Source: Verrucomicrobiales bacterium | Lineage (GTDB): Bacteria > Verrucomicrobiota > Verrucomicrobiia > Verrucomicrobiales > DEV007 | Reading direction: 5' to 3' | Length of the DNA: 11,890 bases | Assembly: GCA_023253615.1 (NCBI GenBank) | Contig: JALRFZ010000170.1 | Span: forward strand, 1-11,890 | Shown: positions 1 through 5,959 of the stretch, piece by piece | How positions within the stretch are numbered: the first letter of the stretch is position 1 | Layout of the letters: each line of letters begins with the position of its first letter | The notes under the pieces: model-generated | The model's database searches: none | What the model was told of the DNA's origin: nothing | Seen by the model: only the letters and a program-made list of their open reading frames with translations | Position numbers and translations under genes: made by a program

Positions 1-336
1 CGCTACCCCGGTGCAGCTGTGGTGGCAGACGTCAACGTTGACGGCGAGTGGTGGGCTACCGTCGTGGGCCTCTACGGCCTCAACGTTGACCTCAAGGGGC
101 GCAAGTGTGGTCACGGCCGGCACACCACCCCCGCCCTGCTCCGTGATCTGTCGCCACTGTTCGAGTCCGACCGGCGGGACCGCATCATCGTGGCAGGTCT
201 TGCAGCTCTCGTGTCCGACGTGGGTCGCGCCGGGGATGGCGTGATAGGGCGAAGAATTGCGTGGGGCGGCGGCATCTGGCGATTCCTCCCGCCCGCAGGA
301 AACGAGGAGAAGACCGGCGGAGGCGGCAACAGATGA
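1..336 (+). pseudogene. Broken fragment of an endonuclease/exonuclease/phosphatase-like protein, 5' end outside window
   Basis: Frame 1 is open from the first base to a TGA at 334-336 (111 codons), so the start lies upstream of the window. Residues about 1-66 (RYPGAAVVADVNVDGEWW, then VVGLYGLN, LLRDLSPLFES and RRDRIIVAG) resemble the middle of EEP-fold proteins, where a strand of this type is normally followed by the metal-site motif GD(L/F)N. Here the reading continues GLAALVSDVGRAGDG and becomes low-complexity Gly/Arg, so the resemblance ends near base 198. No frame nearby restores the motif. This suggests a truncated gene, a rearrangement junction, or an assembly join near a contig end. 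The family call rests on recalled motif order only and is tentative; it may be an unrelated ORF. Confidence 0.35.
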
Positions 337-442
337 AATGGGGAGAAGGCCTTTCACGAACGGCGCAGACCATAACCGAGGCTTGCCATCCTGCCCATCA
401 CTTTCGACGACCGACGCATGCGCGGATTTTTCGGATGCCTCC

Positions 443-471
443 TTGCACCCGGCGGGAATTTTCCCTAAACT
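443..471 (+). promoter_or_regulatory. Candidate sigma70-type promoter with an inverted repeat in the spacer
   Basis: TTGCAC at 443-448 and TAAACT at 466-471 are separated by exactly 17 bases, about 40 bases before the first start codon of unit 1. The hexamers match consensus at 3/6 and 4/6, so they are modest on their own. The spacer holds the inverted repeat GGGAA-TT-TTCCC (454-465), abutting the -10 box, where a spacer-binding regulator could sit. No known CueR or CopY operator is recognisable. The rest of 337-512 shows no gene. This is the only promoter-like site I found in front of the copper unit. Confidence 0.35.
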
Positions 472-512
472 TTGAACGCATTGGTTCGCTCCGAGGTCTC
501 CCACTTCGACGC

Positions 513-887
513 ATGGGACTTTTCCGTCATCTCACCGCAGTGCTCCTCGCGATTCTCATCGCGAATCCGCTGTGCTGTTGTTTCGCGCTGGCGGATGCCG
601 GGGCGGACACGGAGATATCCTCCTGTTGCGCCCATCGCATCCCGGTGGACCAGCAAACGCCGCCCGACCTTCCCTGTCCGGGGTGTCAGGCAAAGAATCC
701 CCGCGTCGCCGATGGCGGGACTCCTCCCGCACTCTCGCCCGAACTGGTCGAAATACCGGCTCTTGCCGCGCCGCGCGTCGAATTCCAACCGCACCCGCTT
801 CGCGTTCCTCTCATGGCGGGCACCGATGTCTCGGTGCCACCGCCTCCGCGTCTCGTCCTCGCCTTGCAGCAGCGCTTCCTGATCTGA
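513..887 (+). CDS. Small secreted Cys-rich protein, putative metal-responsive leader of the copper unit (CzcI/DUF2946-like layout)
   Basis: The protein has 124 residues. The ATG at 513 is chosen because it begins a clear signal peptide (MGLFRHL, then a hydrophobic stretch to ANPL, with ALA|D as a likely cleavage site near residue 27); the frame is open further upstream but has no secretory or conserved look. Metal-ligand candidates are CCC (21-23), SCCAH (37-41) and CPGC (55-58). The middle is Pro-rich and the C-terminus reads VPPPPRLVLALQQRFLI. Signal peptide, a CPxC-type pair and a Pro-rich basic tail resemble the general layout of CzcI or DUF2946 proteins found beside metal-efflux genes, but this is architecture and not shown homology. 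The protein encoded at 5960-6379 shares the tail and an equivalent position before unit 2. A role as periplasmic metal binder or modulator is inferred. No strong ribosome binding site is seen. Confidence 0.7.
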   Translation: MGLFRHLTAVLLAILIANPLCCCFALADAGADTEISSCCAHRIPVDQQTPPDLPCPGCQAKNPRVADGGTPPALSPELVEIPALAAPRVEFQPHPLRVPLMAGTDVSVPPPPRLVLALQQRFLI

Positions 888-895
888 TCCGGTGT

Positions 896-916
896 GGAGC
901 GGCCCTTCGCCGCTCC
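896..916 (+). other. Hairpin in the spacer before the multicopper oxidase
   Basis: GGAGCGG (896-902), a seven-base loop and CCGCTCC (910-916) form a perfect 7-bp stem only eight bases after the stop codon of the small Cys-rich gene. No T-run follows, so it is not a standard intrinsic terminator. It may stabilise the upstream mRNA 3' end or contribute to attenuation. Confidence 0.4.
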
Positions 917-951
917 GGTTCCCGTCGTCCGGCCCCTTCGGTCCGGTCTCC

Positions 952-977
952 TCCTTCCGGCTTTTTGTCCGGAGGGA
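952..977 (+). promoter_or_regulatory. Hairpin with T-rich loop enclosing a GGAGGG in the copA leader
   Basis: TCCTTCCGG (952-960) pairs with CCGGAGGGA (969-977) as nine pairs with one G-U; the loop is CTTTTTGT. The 3' arm contains GGAGGG (971-976), the best purine-rich ribosome-like site in the copA leader, but it lies 28 bases before the ATG at 1005, farther than a normal Shine-Dalgarno distance. It could be a translational control element or a fortuitous pairing in GC-rich DNA. Confidence 0.3.
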
Positions 978-1004
978 TCGCGAACCCTCACCGCCGACCT
1001 GATC

Positions 1005-3062
1005 ATGAAATCCCATGTCGCACTGCTGACTTTTCTTTTTGCCATCCCCCTACCCGCCCACGCCGCCATCGTCGAGTATGATCTCGAAATCGAGGAGACA
1101 CGCTGGTCACCCGACGCCACGCTGCGTCCGGTCCGCGCGCTCACCGTCAACGGCGGCATTCCCGGCCCGACCCTGCGCTTTCGCGAAGGCGACGTCGCCC
1201 GCATCCGCGTGCACAACCGGCTGAAGCGGGAAGAAACCTCCATCCACTGGCACGGACTGCTCCTCCCCAACGAACAGGACGGCGTGCCGCACGTGACGAC
1301 TCCGCCCATCCAGCCCGGCACGACCCACCCCTTCGAATTCGAGCTTCGCCACGCCGGCACCTACTGGTATCACAGCCACACCGGACTCCAGGAGCAAAGC
1401 GGCGTCTACGGCTCCATCGTCGTCGAGCCGCGCGGCGGAGTCGGCGAACGTGCCGACCATGACGAGGTCGTGGTCCTCTCCGACTGGACCCTCGAGCGGC
1501 CCAACGAAGTCATGCGCACACTCATGAGCGGCAACGACTGGTATGAGCTCAAGAAAGGATCGATCCAGAGCGTCGCCGGCGCGGTCCGGGCGGGCGAATG
1601 GAAGTCCTTCTGGGAGCGCGAAAAGTCGCGCATGCCGGCGATGGACATCAGCGATGTCGCCTACGACGCCTTCCTCGCGAACGGGAAACGCGCCGTGGAA
1701 TCCGCCGCCCGGAACGGCGATACCGTGCGTCTCCGTTTCATCAACGCCGGGGCCTCCACTTACTTCTACCTGCAATCCGCCACCGGCCCGCTCCGCATCG
1801 TCGCCGCCGACGGCCCGCCGGTGAAACCCATCCTCGTGAACCGCCTCCTCGTCGGCATGGCCGAGACCTACGATGTCCTCGTCGACGTCCCGCCATCGGG
1901 ACGCTGGGAGCTGCGCGCCACCGCCCAGGATGGTTCCGGCCACACCTCGGTGTGGTTCGGTCAGGGTGAGGAACATCGCGCTCCCGAAGTCCCCCGGCCG
2001 AACCTCTACAACATGGACGACCACCTCCTCGCCGCTCTCGAGGAGGAGGATTCGGAGATCCCCACGACCGACGCCGCCGCCCTCGCCGTCGAGCCCGAGC
2101 GTCCCTTGCCGCCCTACGCACGGCTTCGTTCGACCGGCTCAACCCGACTGGATCCCTCGCTGCCCCGCCGCACCCTCGAGCTGCGTCTCACCGGCGACAT
2201 GGAGCGCTATCTCTGGTCTTTCAACGGCAAGACCATGGCCGAGGACGGCGTCATCAAGATCAAACGCGGCGAAGTGCTGCGGCTCGAGCTCATCAACGAC
2301 ACGATGATGCATCACCCGCTCCATCTCCACGGGCACTTCTTCCGTGTCGTCGACGACCGCGACCTCGCGGATGCCCCGCTGAAGCACACCCTCGACGTCC
2401 CGCCCATGGGCAAACGCACCATCGAGTTCGCAGCCGACGAGAGCGGCGACTGGCTCTTCCACTGCCACCTCCTCTATCACATGCACATGGGCATGGCCCG
2501 CGTCTTCTCCTACGAGGAGCAGGGCCCCGACCACGTCCCCGATTTCGGCGAGCACGACGAAGATCCCCTCTACTTCATGGCTTCCGGTTCCTTCCAGAGC
2601 CACATGAGCATGGGCATGGCGATGTTCATGAACGCCCGCAACGACTACTACGCGATGTGGGATCTCGGATGGCACGATCACTTTGATTTCGACCACGTCC
2701 ATTACGAGATCGACCTCGCCTGGCGGCGTTACTTCGATCCGAATTTCTCCACCGTCCTCGGCGCCCGCCTCACCAACGAGCATGACGCGGTCGACCGGGC
2801 CTTCGGGGGCGTCGAATACAGGCTGCCCTACCTCATCGACAGCTTCGCCCAGGTCGACAGCGAGGGCGACTTCCGCTTCGGACTCGGCAAGTCCCTCCGC
2901 CTCACCGACCGCCTCTCGGTCTTCGGAGAGATCGAATACGACACCGGCAGCGAGTGGGAATGGTCGGCCGGCGCCGTATACCTCCTCACCAAACAGCTTT
3001 CCCTGATCTCCGAATACCACTCGGACCACGGGATCGGCGGCGGCGTCAGCTTCCGCTTCTGA
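1005..3062 (+). CDS. copA: CopA-type multicopper oxidase fused to a C-terminal CopB-like outer-membrane barrel
   Basis: This 685-residue exported protein would oxidise Cu(I) to the less toxic Cu(II). The ATG at 1005 begins a signal peptide (MKSHVALLTFLFAIPLPAHA|A); the frame stays open upstream to 894 without a secretory start. All four copper-binding segments are present: HWHG (81-84), YWYHSH (120-125), HPLHLHGH (437-444) and HCHLLYHMHMGM (486-497), giving type 1 ligands H437, C487, H492 and M497 and a complete trinuclear His set. The oxidase module ends near residue 515. A Met/His-rich stretch follows (SHMSMGMAMFM), then about 150 residues of alternating amphipathic strands with GGVEYRLPYLIDSFAQVDSE and LTDRLSVFGEIEYD, ending in the aromatic tail GVSFRF typical of outer-membrane barrels. 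This resembles the barrel of CopB/PcoB, normally a separate protein. It is followed after 31 bases by the TRASH gene and probably shares its transcript. Confidence 0.9.
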   Translation: MKSHVALLTFLFAIPLPAHAAIVEYDLEIEETRWSPDATLRPVRALTVNGGIPGPTLRFREGDVARIRVHNRLKREETSIHWHGLLLPNEQDGVPHVTTPPIQPGTTHPFEFELRHAGTYWYHSHTGLQEQSGVYGSIVVEPRGGVGERADHDEVVVLSDWTLERPNEVMRTLMSGNDWYELKKGSIQSVAGAVRAGEWKSFWEREKSRMPAMDISDVAYDAFLANGKRAVESAARNGDTVRLRFINAGASTYFYLQSATGPLRIVAADGPPVKPILVNRLLVGMAETYDVLVDVPPSGRWELRATAQDGSGHTSVWFGQGEEHRAPEVPRPNLYNMDDHLLAALEEEDSEIPTTDAAALAVEPERPLPPYARLRSTGSTRLDPSLPRRTLELRLTGDMERYLWSFNGKTMAEDGVIKIKRGEVLRLELINDTMMHHPLHLHGHFFRVVDDRDLADAPLKHTLDVPPMGKRTIEFAADESGDWLFHCHLLYHMHMGMARVFSYEEQGPDHVPDFGEHDEDPLYFMASGSFQSHMSMGMAMFMNARNDYYAMWDLGWHDHFDFDHVHYEIDLAWRRYFDPNFSTVLGARLTNEHDAVDRAFGGVEYRLPYLIDSFAQVDSEGDFRFGLGKSLRLTDRLSVFGEIEYDTGSEWEWSAGAVYLLTKQLSLISEYHSDHGIGGGVSFRF

Positions 3063-3093
3063 CCAGAACCAAAAACCAAAAAAAAGAAATCAC
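3063..3093 (+). promoter_or_regulatory. A-rich, SD-less translation leader of the TRASH gene
   Basis: Of these 31 bases 20 are A and only one is T, in sharp contrast to the GC-rich surroundings. No Shine-Dalgarno match better than AAAGAAA is present. An unstructured A-rich leader can promote initiation without base pairing to 16S rRNA, which would suit a highly expressed small metal-binding protein. This role is inferred. Confidence 0.3.
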
Positions 3094-3321
3094 ATGAAAA
3101 CCCTCCTCACCCTGGTGGCCGCCTCGGCCCTCCTCCTCACCGCGGCCTCGGCCGCGAAGAAATATCCCCTCGGCTACTGCGTCGTCACCGACAACGAACT
3201 CGGCTCGATGGGCAAGGTCATCACCAAGGTCTACGACGGGCAGGAGATCAAATTCTGTTGCAAACCCTGCGTGAAGAAGTTCGAGAAGAATCCCGCGAAG
3301 TACCTCGCCAAGCTCCCCTGA
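3094..3321 (+). CDS. Secreted TRASH/YHS-type metal-binding protein
   Basis: This 75-residue protein has a signal peptide (MKTLLTLVAASALLLTAASA|A, cleavage near residue 20) and a mature part of about 55 residues that is almost entirely one domain: YPLGYC (24-29), ELGSMGK (35-41), VYDGQEIKFCCKPC (46-59) and FEKNPAKYLAKL. Cys29, Cys55, Cys56 and Cys59 match the Cys arrangement of small TRASH-like domains, which bind heavy metals or act as metal sensors. A periplasmic copper-binding or handover role beside the oxidase is inferred from context. The start follows an A-rich leader, 31 bases after the oxidase stop codon. Comparable small secreted proteins are, from memory, frequent in Verrucomicrobiota and Planctomycetota. 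Confidence 0.8.
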   Translation: MKTLLTLVAASALLLTAASAAKKYPLGYCVVTDNELGSMGKVITKVYDGQEIKFCCKPCVKKFEKNPAKYLAKLP

Positions 3322-3341
3322 GCCGCGAACGCGCTTCGCCT

Positions 3342-3384
3342 GACAAAAACACCAAACCAGAAAACAAACCAAACCATACCTGAA
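3342..3384 (+). promoter_or_regulatory. A/C-rich leader with AACC repeats before the Cys-rich lipoprotein gene
   Basis: The sequence ACCAAACCAG, AAAACAAACC and AAACC has almost no G or T and repeats the CAAACC word. No Shine-Dalgarno site is visible. It resembles the leader at 3063-3093 in base composition and in sharing CCAGAA, so the two small metal-protein genes seem to use the same kind of initiation region. Function is inferred. Confidence 0.3.
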
Positions 3385-3579
3385 ATGAACACCCTGCGAA
3401 ACCTGCTCCTCGTCGCCGCCTCCGGCGTCGCCATGCTCACCCTCAGCTCCTGCGTCACCACCGGTGGCGGCAAGGGCTGCTGCGCCAAGCAATCCTGCTG
3501 CTGCCACGGCGGCAAGGAAGCCTGCACCCACAAGGGCGGCGCCTCCTGCTGCAAGAGCTGCGGCCACTGCGCGCGCTGA
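3385..3579 (+). CDS. Small Cys-rich lipoprotein, metallothionein-like
   Basis: This 64-residue protein has a lipoprotein signal: MNTLRNLLLVAASGVAMLTL followed by the lipobox LSSC, with Cys23 as the predicted lipid-modified residue. The mature part of about 42 residues holds ten further cysteines, arranged CC, CCC, C, CC, C, C, plus three histidines, with Gly and Lys between them and no hydrophobic core. That composition is what metallothionein-like metal clusters use, so a membrane-tethered metal sponge is the likely role. The family itself is not one I can name. Placement after the TRASH gene and before a strong terminator makes it the last gene of the copper unit. Thiol ligands would favour Cu(I), Ag(I), Zn or Cd. 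Confidence 0.75.
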   Translation: MNTLRNLLLVAASGVAMLTLSSCVTTGGGKGCCAKQSCCCHGGKEACTHKGGASCCKSCGHCAR

Positions 3580-3589
3580 GTGAATCCGT

Positions 3590-3632
3590 CGGGGCGGGCG
3601 CACCGATCGGAACGCCCGCCCCGCTCCTTTTT
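3590..3632 (+). terminator. Rho-independent terminator closing the copper unit
   Basis: CGGGGCGGGCG (3590-3600), a 12-base loop and CGCCCGCCCCG (3613-3623) form a perfect 11-bp GC stem, followed by CTCC and TTTTT (3628-3632). It starts 11 bases after the lipoprotein stop codon. The T-run is separated from the stem by four bases, which slightly weakens the case. Confidence 0.75.
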
Positions 3633-3636
3633 CCCG

Positions 3637-4515
3637 ATGAAAGTCTACCGCTCCGCCAAAGACCTGCCCGCCGACCGCCGCCTCAAGGCCATCGCGGGAT
3701 CTTTTCTCACCCGCCTGCGGCCCGGCCTCTCCGCCGCGGTCGATGAAAAGCCCTTCGATCCCGGGTGGAGCGCTGCGGGCAAATTGATCCGCAACGCCCA
3801 TCTCGCCGACGCCGTGCAACAGGGCGACCACAGAAAACTGCGGCGTTACTTCACCGATTATTGGTCGTCCGCCACCTCGGTGGAGTTCTACGAGGGATTC
3901 GCCCACCGCTTCGAGGAGCTCTTTCTCCGCCACCACGCCCTCATCGCCGACCGCATCGCCGAGGCCCTGCCCGCGCTCGGCGAGGGACCGGTGCGTCTCG
4001 TCGAAGTCGGTTCCGGCGATGGAAAGGTCCTCGAATGGTTCGCGGAGAAGCTCCCCGGCCTCGCTTCGCTCCACGGCGTCGATCTGAATGAACGCGAGAT
4101 CCGGAAATGCCGCGAACGCCATCGCGATTCGCCGCGCCTCTCCTTTCACACCGGCGACCTGCTCGACTGGCTCCGCGCCCATCCCGCGCCGGGCACCGTG
4201 CTCGTCACCAACGGCGGCGTCTTCGAATACCTCCTCGAGGAAGAGCTCCGCGGCCTCTTCACCGAGTTGCGTGCTCTCTGCTCCCCCTGCCTCATCGCCG
4301 TGACCGAATCCGTCGGCGACGACCACGATTTCGATCGCGAGACCTCATCGATCCCCTACGGACACGAATTCGCCTTTTCCCACAACTACCCCGCGATCCT
4401 GCGCGAAGCCGGCTTCACCCTCACCTGGCAGCGCGATCGTCCCACGCGGCCGGGAGAAGAGAATCATCCCGTCCGTTGGCATCAACTCGTCGCCACGGCC
4501 GTGAAACCCTCTTGA
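3637..4515 (+). CDS. Class I SAM-dependent methyltransferase, substrate unknown
   Basis: This 292-residue protein has the Rossmann methyltransferase signature: motif I LVEVGSGDGKVL (VEVGSGDG at 122-129), the acidic strand end GVDLNE that would bind the SAM ribose, then HTGDLLDW and VLVTNGGVFEYLLEE. About 115 helical residues precede this core (YFTDYWSSATSVEFYEGF and FEELFLRHHALIADRI) and probably form a substrate cap. There is no signal peptide or membrane segment, so it is cytoplasmic. The ATG at 3637 is only four bases after the terminator T-run, leaving almost no leader. A GTG at 3580, directly after the lipoprotein stop, is in frame, but its 19 extra residues would be encoded by the terminator hairpin, so 3637 is preferred. 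The chromate transporter gene starts 44 bases later. Nothing ties it to metal resistance except position. Confidence 0.75.
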   Translation: MKVYRSAKDLPADRRLKAIAGSFLTRLRPGLSAAVDEKPFDPGWSAAGKLIRNAHLADAVQQGDHRKLRRYFTDYWSSATSVEFYEGFAHRFEELFLRHHALIADRIAEALPALGEGPVRLVEVGSGDGKVLEWFAEKLPGLASLHGVDLNEREIRKCRERHRDSPRLSFHTGDLLDWLRAHPAPGTVLVTNGGVFEYLLEEELRGLFTELRALCSPCLIAVTESVGDDHDFDRETSSIPYGHEFAFSHNYPAILREAGFTLTWQRDRPTRPGEENHPVRWHQLVATAVKPS

Positions 4516-4559
4516 ATCCCCCGTCGAACCCGGTTAGGTCAAGGACAACGCCGCCCGGC

Positions 4560-5876
4560 ATGACTCCCTCTCCGCCTCCCCCTCCGACTTTCGGCGAAGC
4601 CTTCCGCTATTGGCTGAGGCTCGGTTGCCTCAGCTTCGGCGGACCGGCCGGCCAGATCGCGATGATGCACAAGGATCTCGTCGAGCATCGCCGCTGGATC
4701 TCCGACGCGCACTTTCTCCATGCGCTGAATTTTTGCATGCTCCTGCCGGGGCCGGAGGCGCAGCAGCTCGCCACCTACCTCGGATGGCGACTCCATGGAG
4801 CGAAAGGTGGCATCGCCGCCGGAACCCTTTTCGTGATTCCCTCGATGTTCCTCCTCTTCGCACTGAGCTGGGTCTACCTCGCCGGAGGCCACCTCGCCTG
4901 GCTCGCCGCGATATTCTACGGACTGCTCCCCTCCGTCATCGCCGTCGTCGCCGAGGCCGTCATCCGCATCGGGAAAAAGGCGCTGAAAAGCCCCAGCCTC
5001 GTCGCCATTGCCGTCGGATCCTTTGTCGCGATCTTTTTCTTTCAGATTTCCTTCGTCCTCATCATCCTCCTGGCCGGTTTGTTAGGATGGTCGGGCAGCC
5101 GCATCGCACCCTCGCAGTTTCCTGCCGGGAAGGGACACGGAGCCTCCGGTCACCCCGCCGAGGGACCCGCTCTCGTGCTGCCCCCGGTGGCAAAGCCGAC
5201 CTGGGGCCGCGCCCTTGCCGTTGCCACCACCTGCCTCGCCCTCTGGTGGCTGCCTGTCTTCGGCATCGCCGCCTGGCTCGGCTGGGAAAGCACCGTCGCA
5301 AAGCAGGGAGTCTTTTTCAGCCAGGCCGCCCTCGTCACCTTCGGTGGAGCCTACGCCGTGCTGCCCTATGTCGCGCAGCAGGCCGTCGAGACCCACGCCT
5401 GGCTTTCGCACGAGCAGATGATGGCCGGACTCGCCCTCGCCGAGACCACGCCGGGTCCGCTCATCATGGTCCTGCAGTTCGTCGGTTTTGTGGGCGGGTG
5501 GCAGCATCCCGGGTCCCTCACCCCGCTCGGGGCCGCCACCCTCGGCGCCGCCATCACCACCTGGGTCACCTTCCTGCCCTGCTTTCTCTTTGTTTTCCTC
5601 GGCGCACCCTACATCGAAAAGCTCGGCACCCTGCCGCGCCTCAGCGCCGCCCTCACCGCGATCACCGCGGCGGTCGTCGGCGTCATTCTCAATCTCGGCG
5701 TGAAGTTTTCCATCCACGCGATGTGGCCCGATCCCGGGAAGATTTTCGATCCCTTCGTCGCCGTCGTCGCCGTGGCGGCTTTCGTCGCGATGCAGCGGTT
5801 CAAGGTGGGACTGCTGCCCGTGATCGGAGCCTGCGCGTTGCTCGGGCTGGTGTGGCGGTGGGGGCTGGGGATGTGA
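4560..5876 (+). CDS. chrA: ChrA chromate transporter, two-domain (long-chain CHR) form
   Basis: This 438-residue inner-membrane protein should export chromate from the cytoplasm. Both CHR halves are recognisable. The first has SFGGPAGQIAMMHKDLVEHR from residue 25, then LLPGPEAQQLATYLGWRLHG from residue 61. The second has TFGGAYAVLPYVAQQAVE from residue 260 and AETTPGPLIMVLQFVGF with PGP at 298-300. About ten to twelve hydrophobic segments are visible. A hydrophilic loop at about 182-218 joins the halves. The start ATG at 4560 places the CHR core near the N-terminus after a short Pro-rich lead; AAGGA at 4541-4545 is a possible but distant ribosome site. The frame is open for 450 bases upstream through the methyltransferase gene, which is a shadow. 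It sits between two copper-type units, 44 bases after the methyltransferase and possibly co-transcribed with it. Confidence 0.92.
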   Translation: MTPSPPPPPTFGEAFRYWLRLGCLSFGGPAGQIAMMHKDLVEHRRWISDAHFLHALNFCMLLPGPEAQQLATYLGWRLHGAKGGIAAGTLFVIPSMFLLFALSWVYLAGGHLAWLAAIFYGLLPSVIAVVAEAVIRIGKKALKSPSLVAIAVGSFVAIFFFQISFVLIILLAGLLGWSGSRIAPSQFPAGKGHGASGHPAEGPALVLPPVAKPTWGRALAVATTCLALWWLPVFGIAAWLGWESTVAKQGVFFSQAALVTFGGAYAVLPYVAQQAVETHAWLSHEQMMAGLALAETTPGPLIMVLQFVGFVGGWQHPGSLTPLGAATLGAAITTWVTFLPCFLFVFLGAPYIEKLGTLPRLSAALTAITAAVVGVILNLGVKFSIHAMWPDPGKIFDPFVAVVAVAAFVAMQRFKVGLLPVIGACALLGLVWRWGLGM

Positions 5877-5959
5877 GCCCACGCAAAAGCAGCCAGCCCT
5901 CCCGCGCCCAAAAAACCATTTGCAGCCACCCTCCTTCTCAAAGACCTTCCTCCCGCCTG

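Noticed and set aside
261..512. Upstream in-frame extension of the Cys-rich gene
   Set aside because: The extension is Arg-rich, overlaps the broken fragment and the promoter candidate, and would bury the signal peptide.
3046..4326. Long open frame on the minus strand (426 codons) across the small metal genes and the methyltransferase
   Set aside because: It is antisense to four well-supported genes and gives a low-complexity Gly/Ala/Glu protein without recognisable motifs; such frames arise from GC-rich third positions.
4512..4540. TTGAAT followed 17 bases later by TAGGTC as a chrA promoter
   Set aside because: The -10 match is only about 2/6, so it is not better than chance.
5850..5885. 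GTGGGGGCT...AGCCCAC pairing over the chrA stop codon as a terminator
   Set aside because: The stem needs a two-base bulge and no T-run follows.
4610..5959. Continuous + frame that runs through chrA into the His-rich gene
   Set aside because: Within chrA it encodes Arg/Pro-rich nonsense in another frame; only the part from ATG 5960 has protein-like features.
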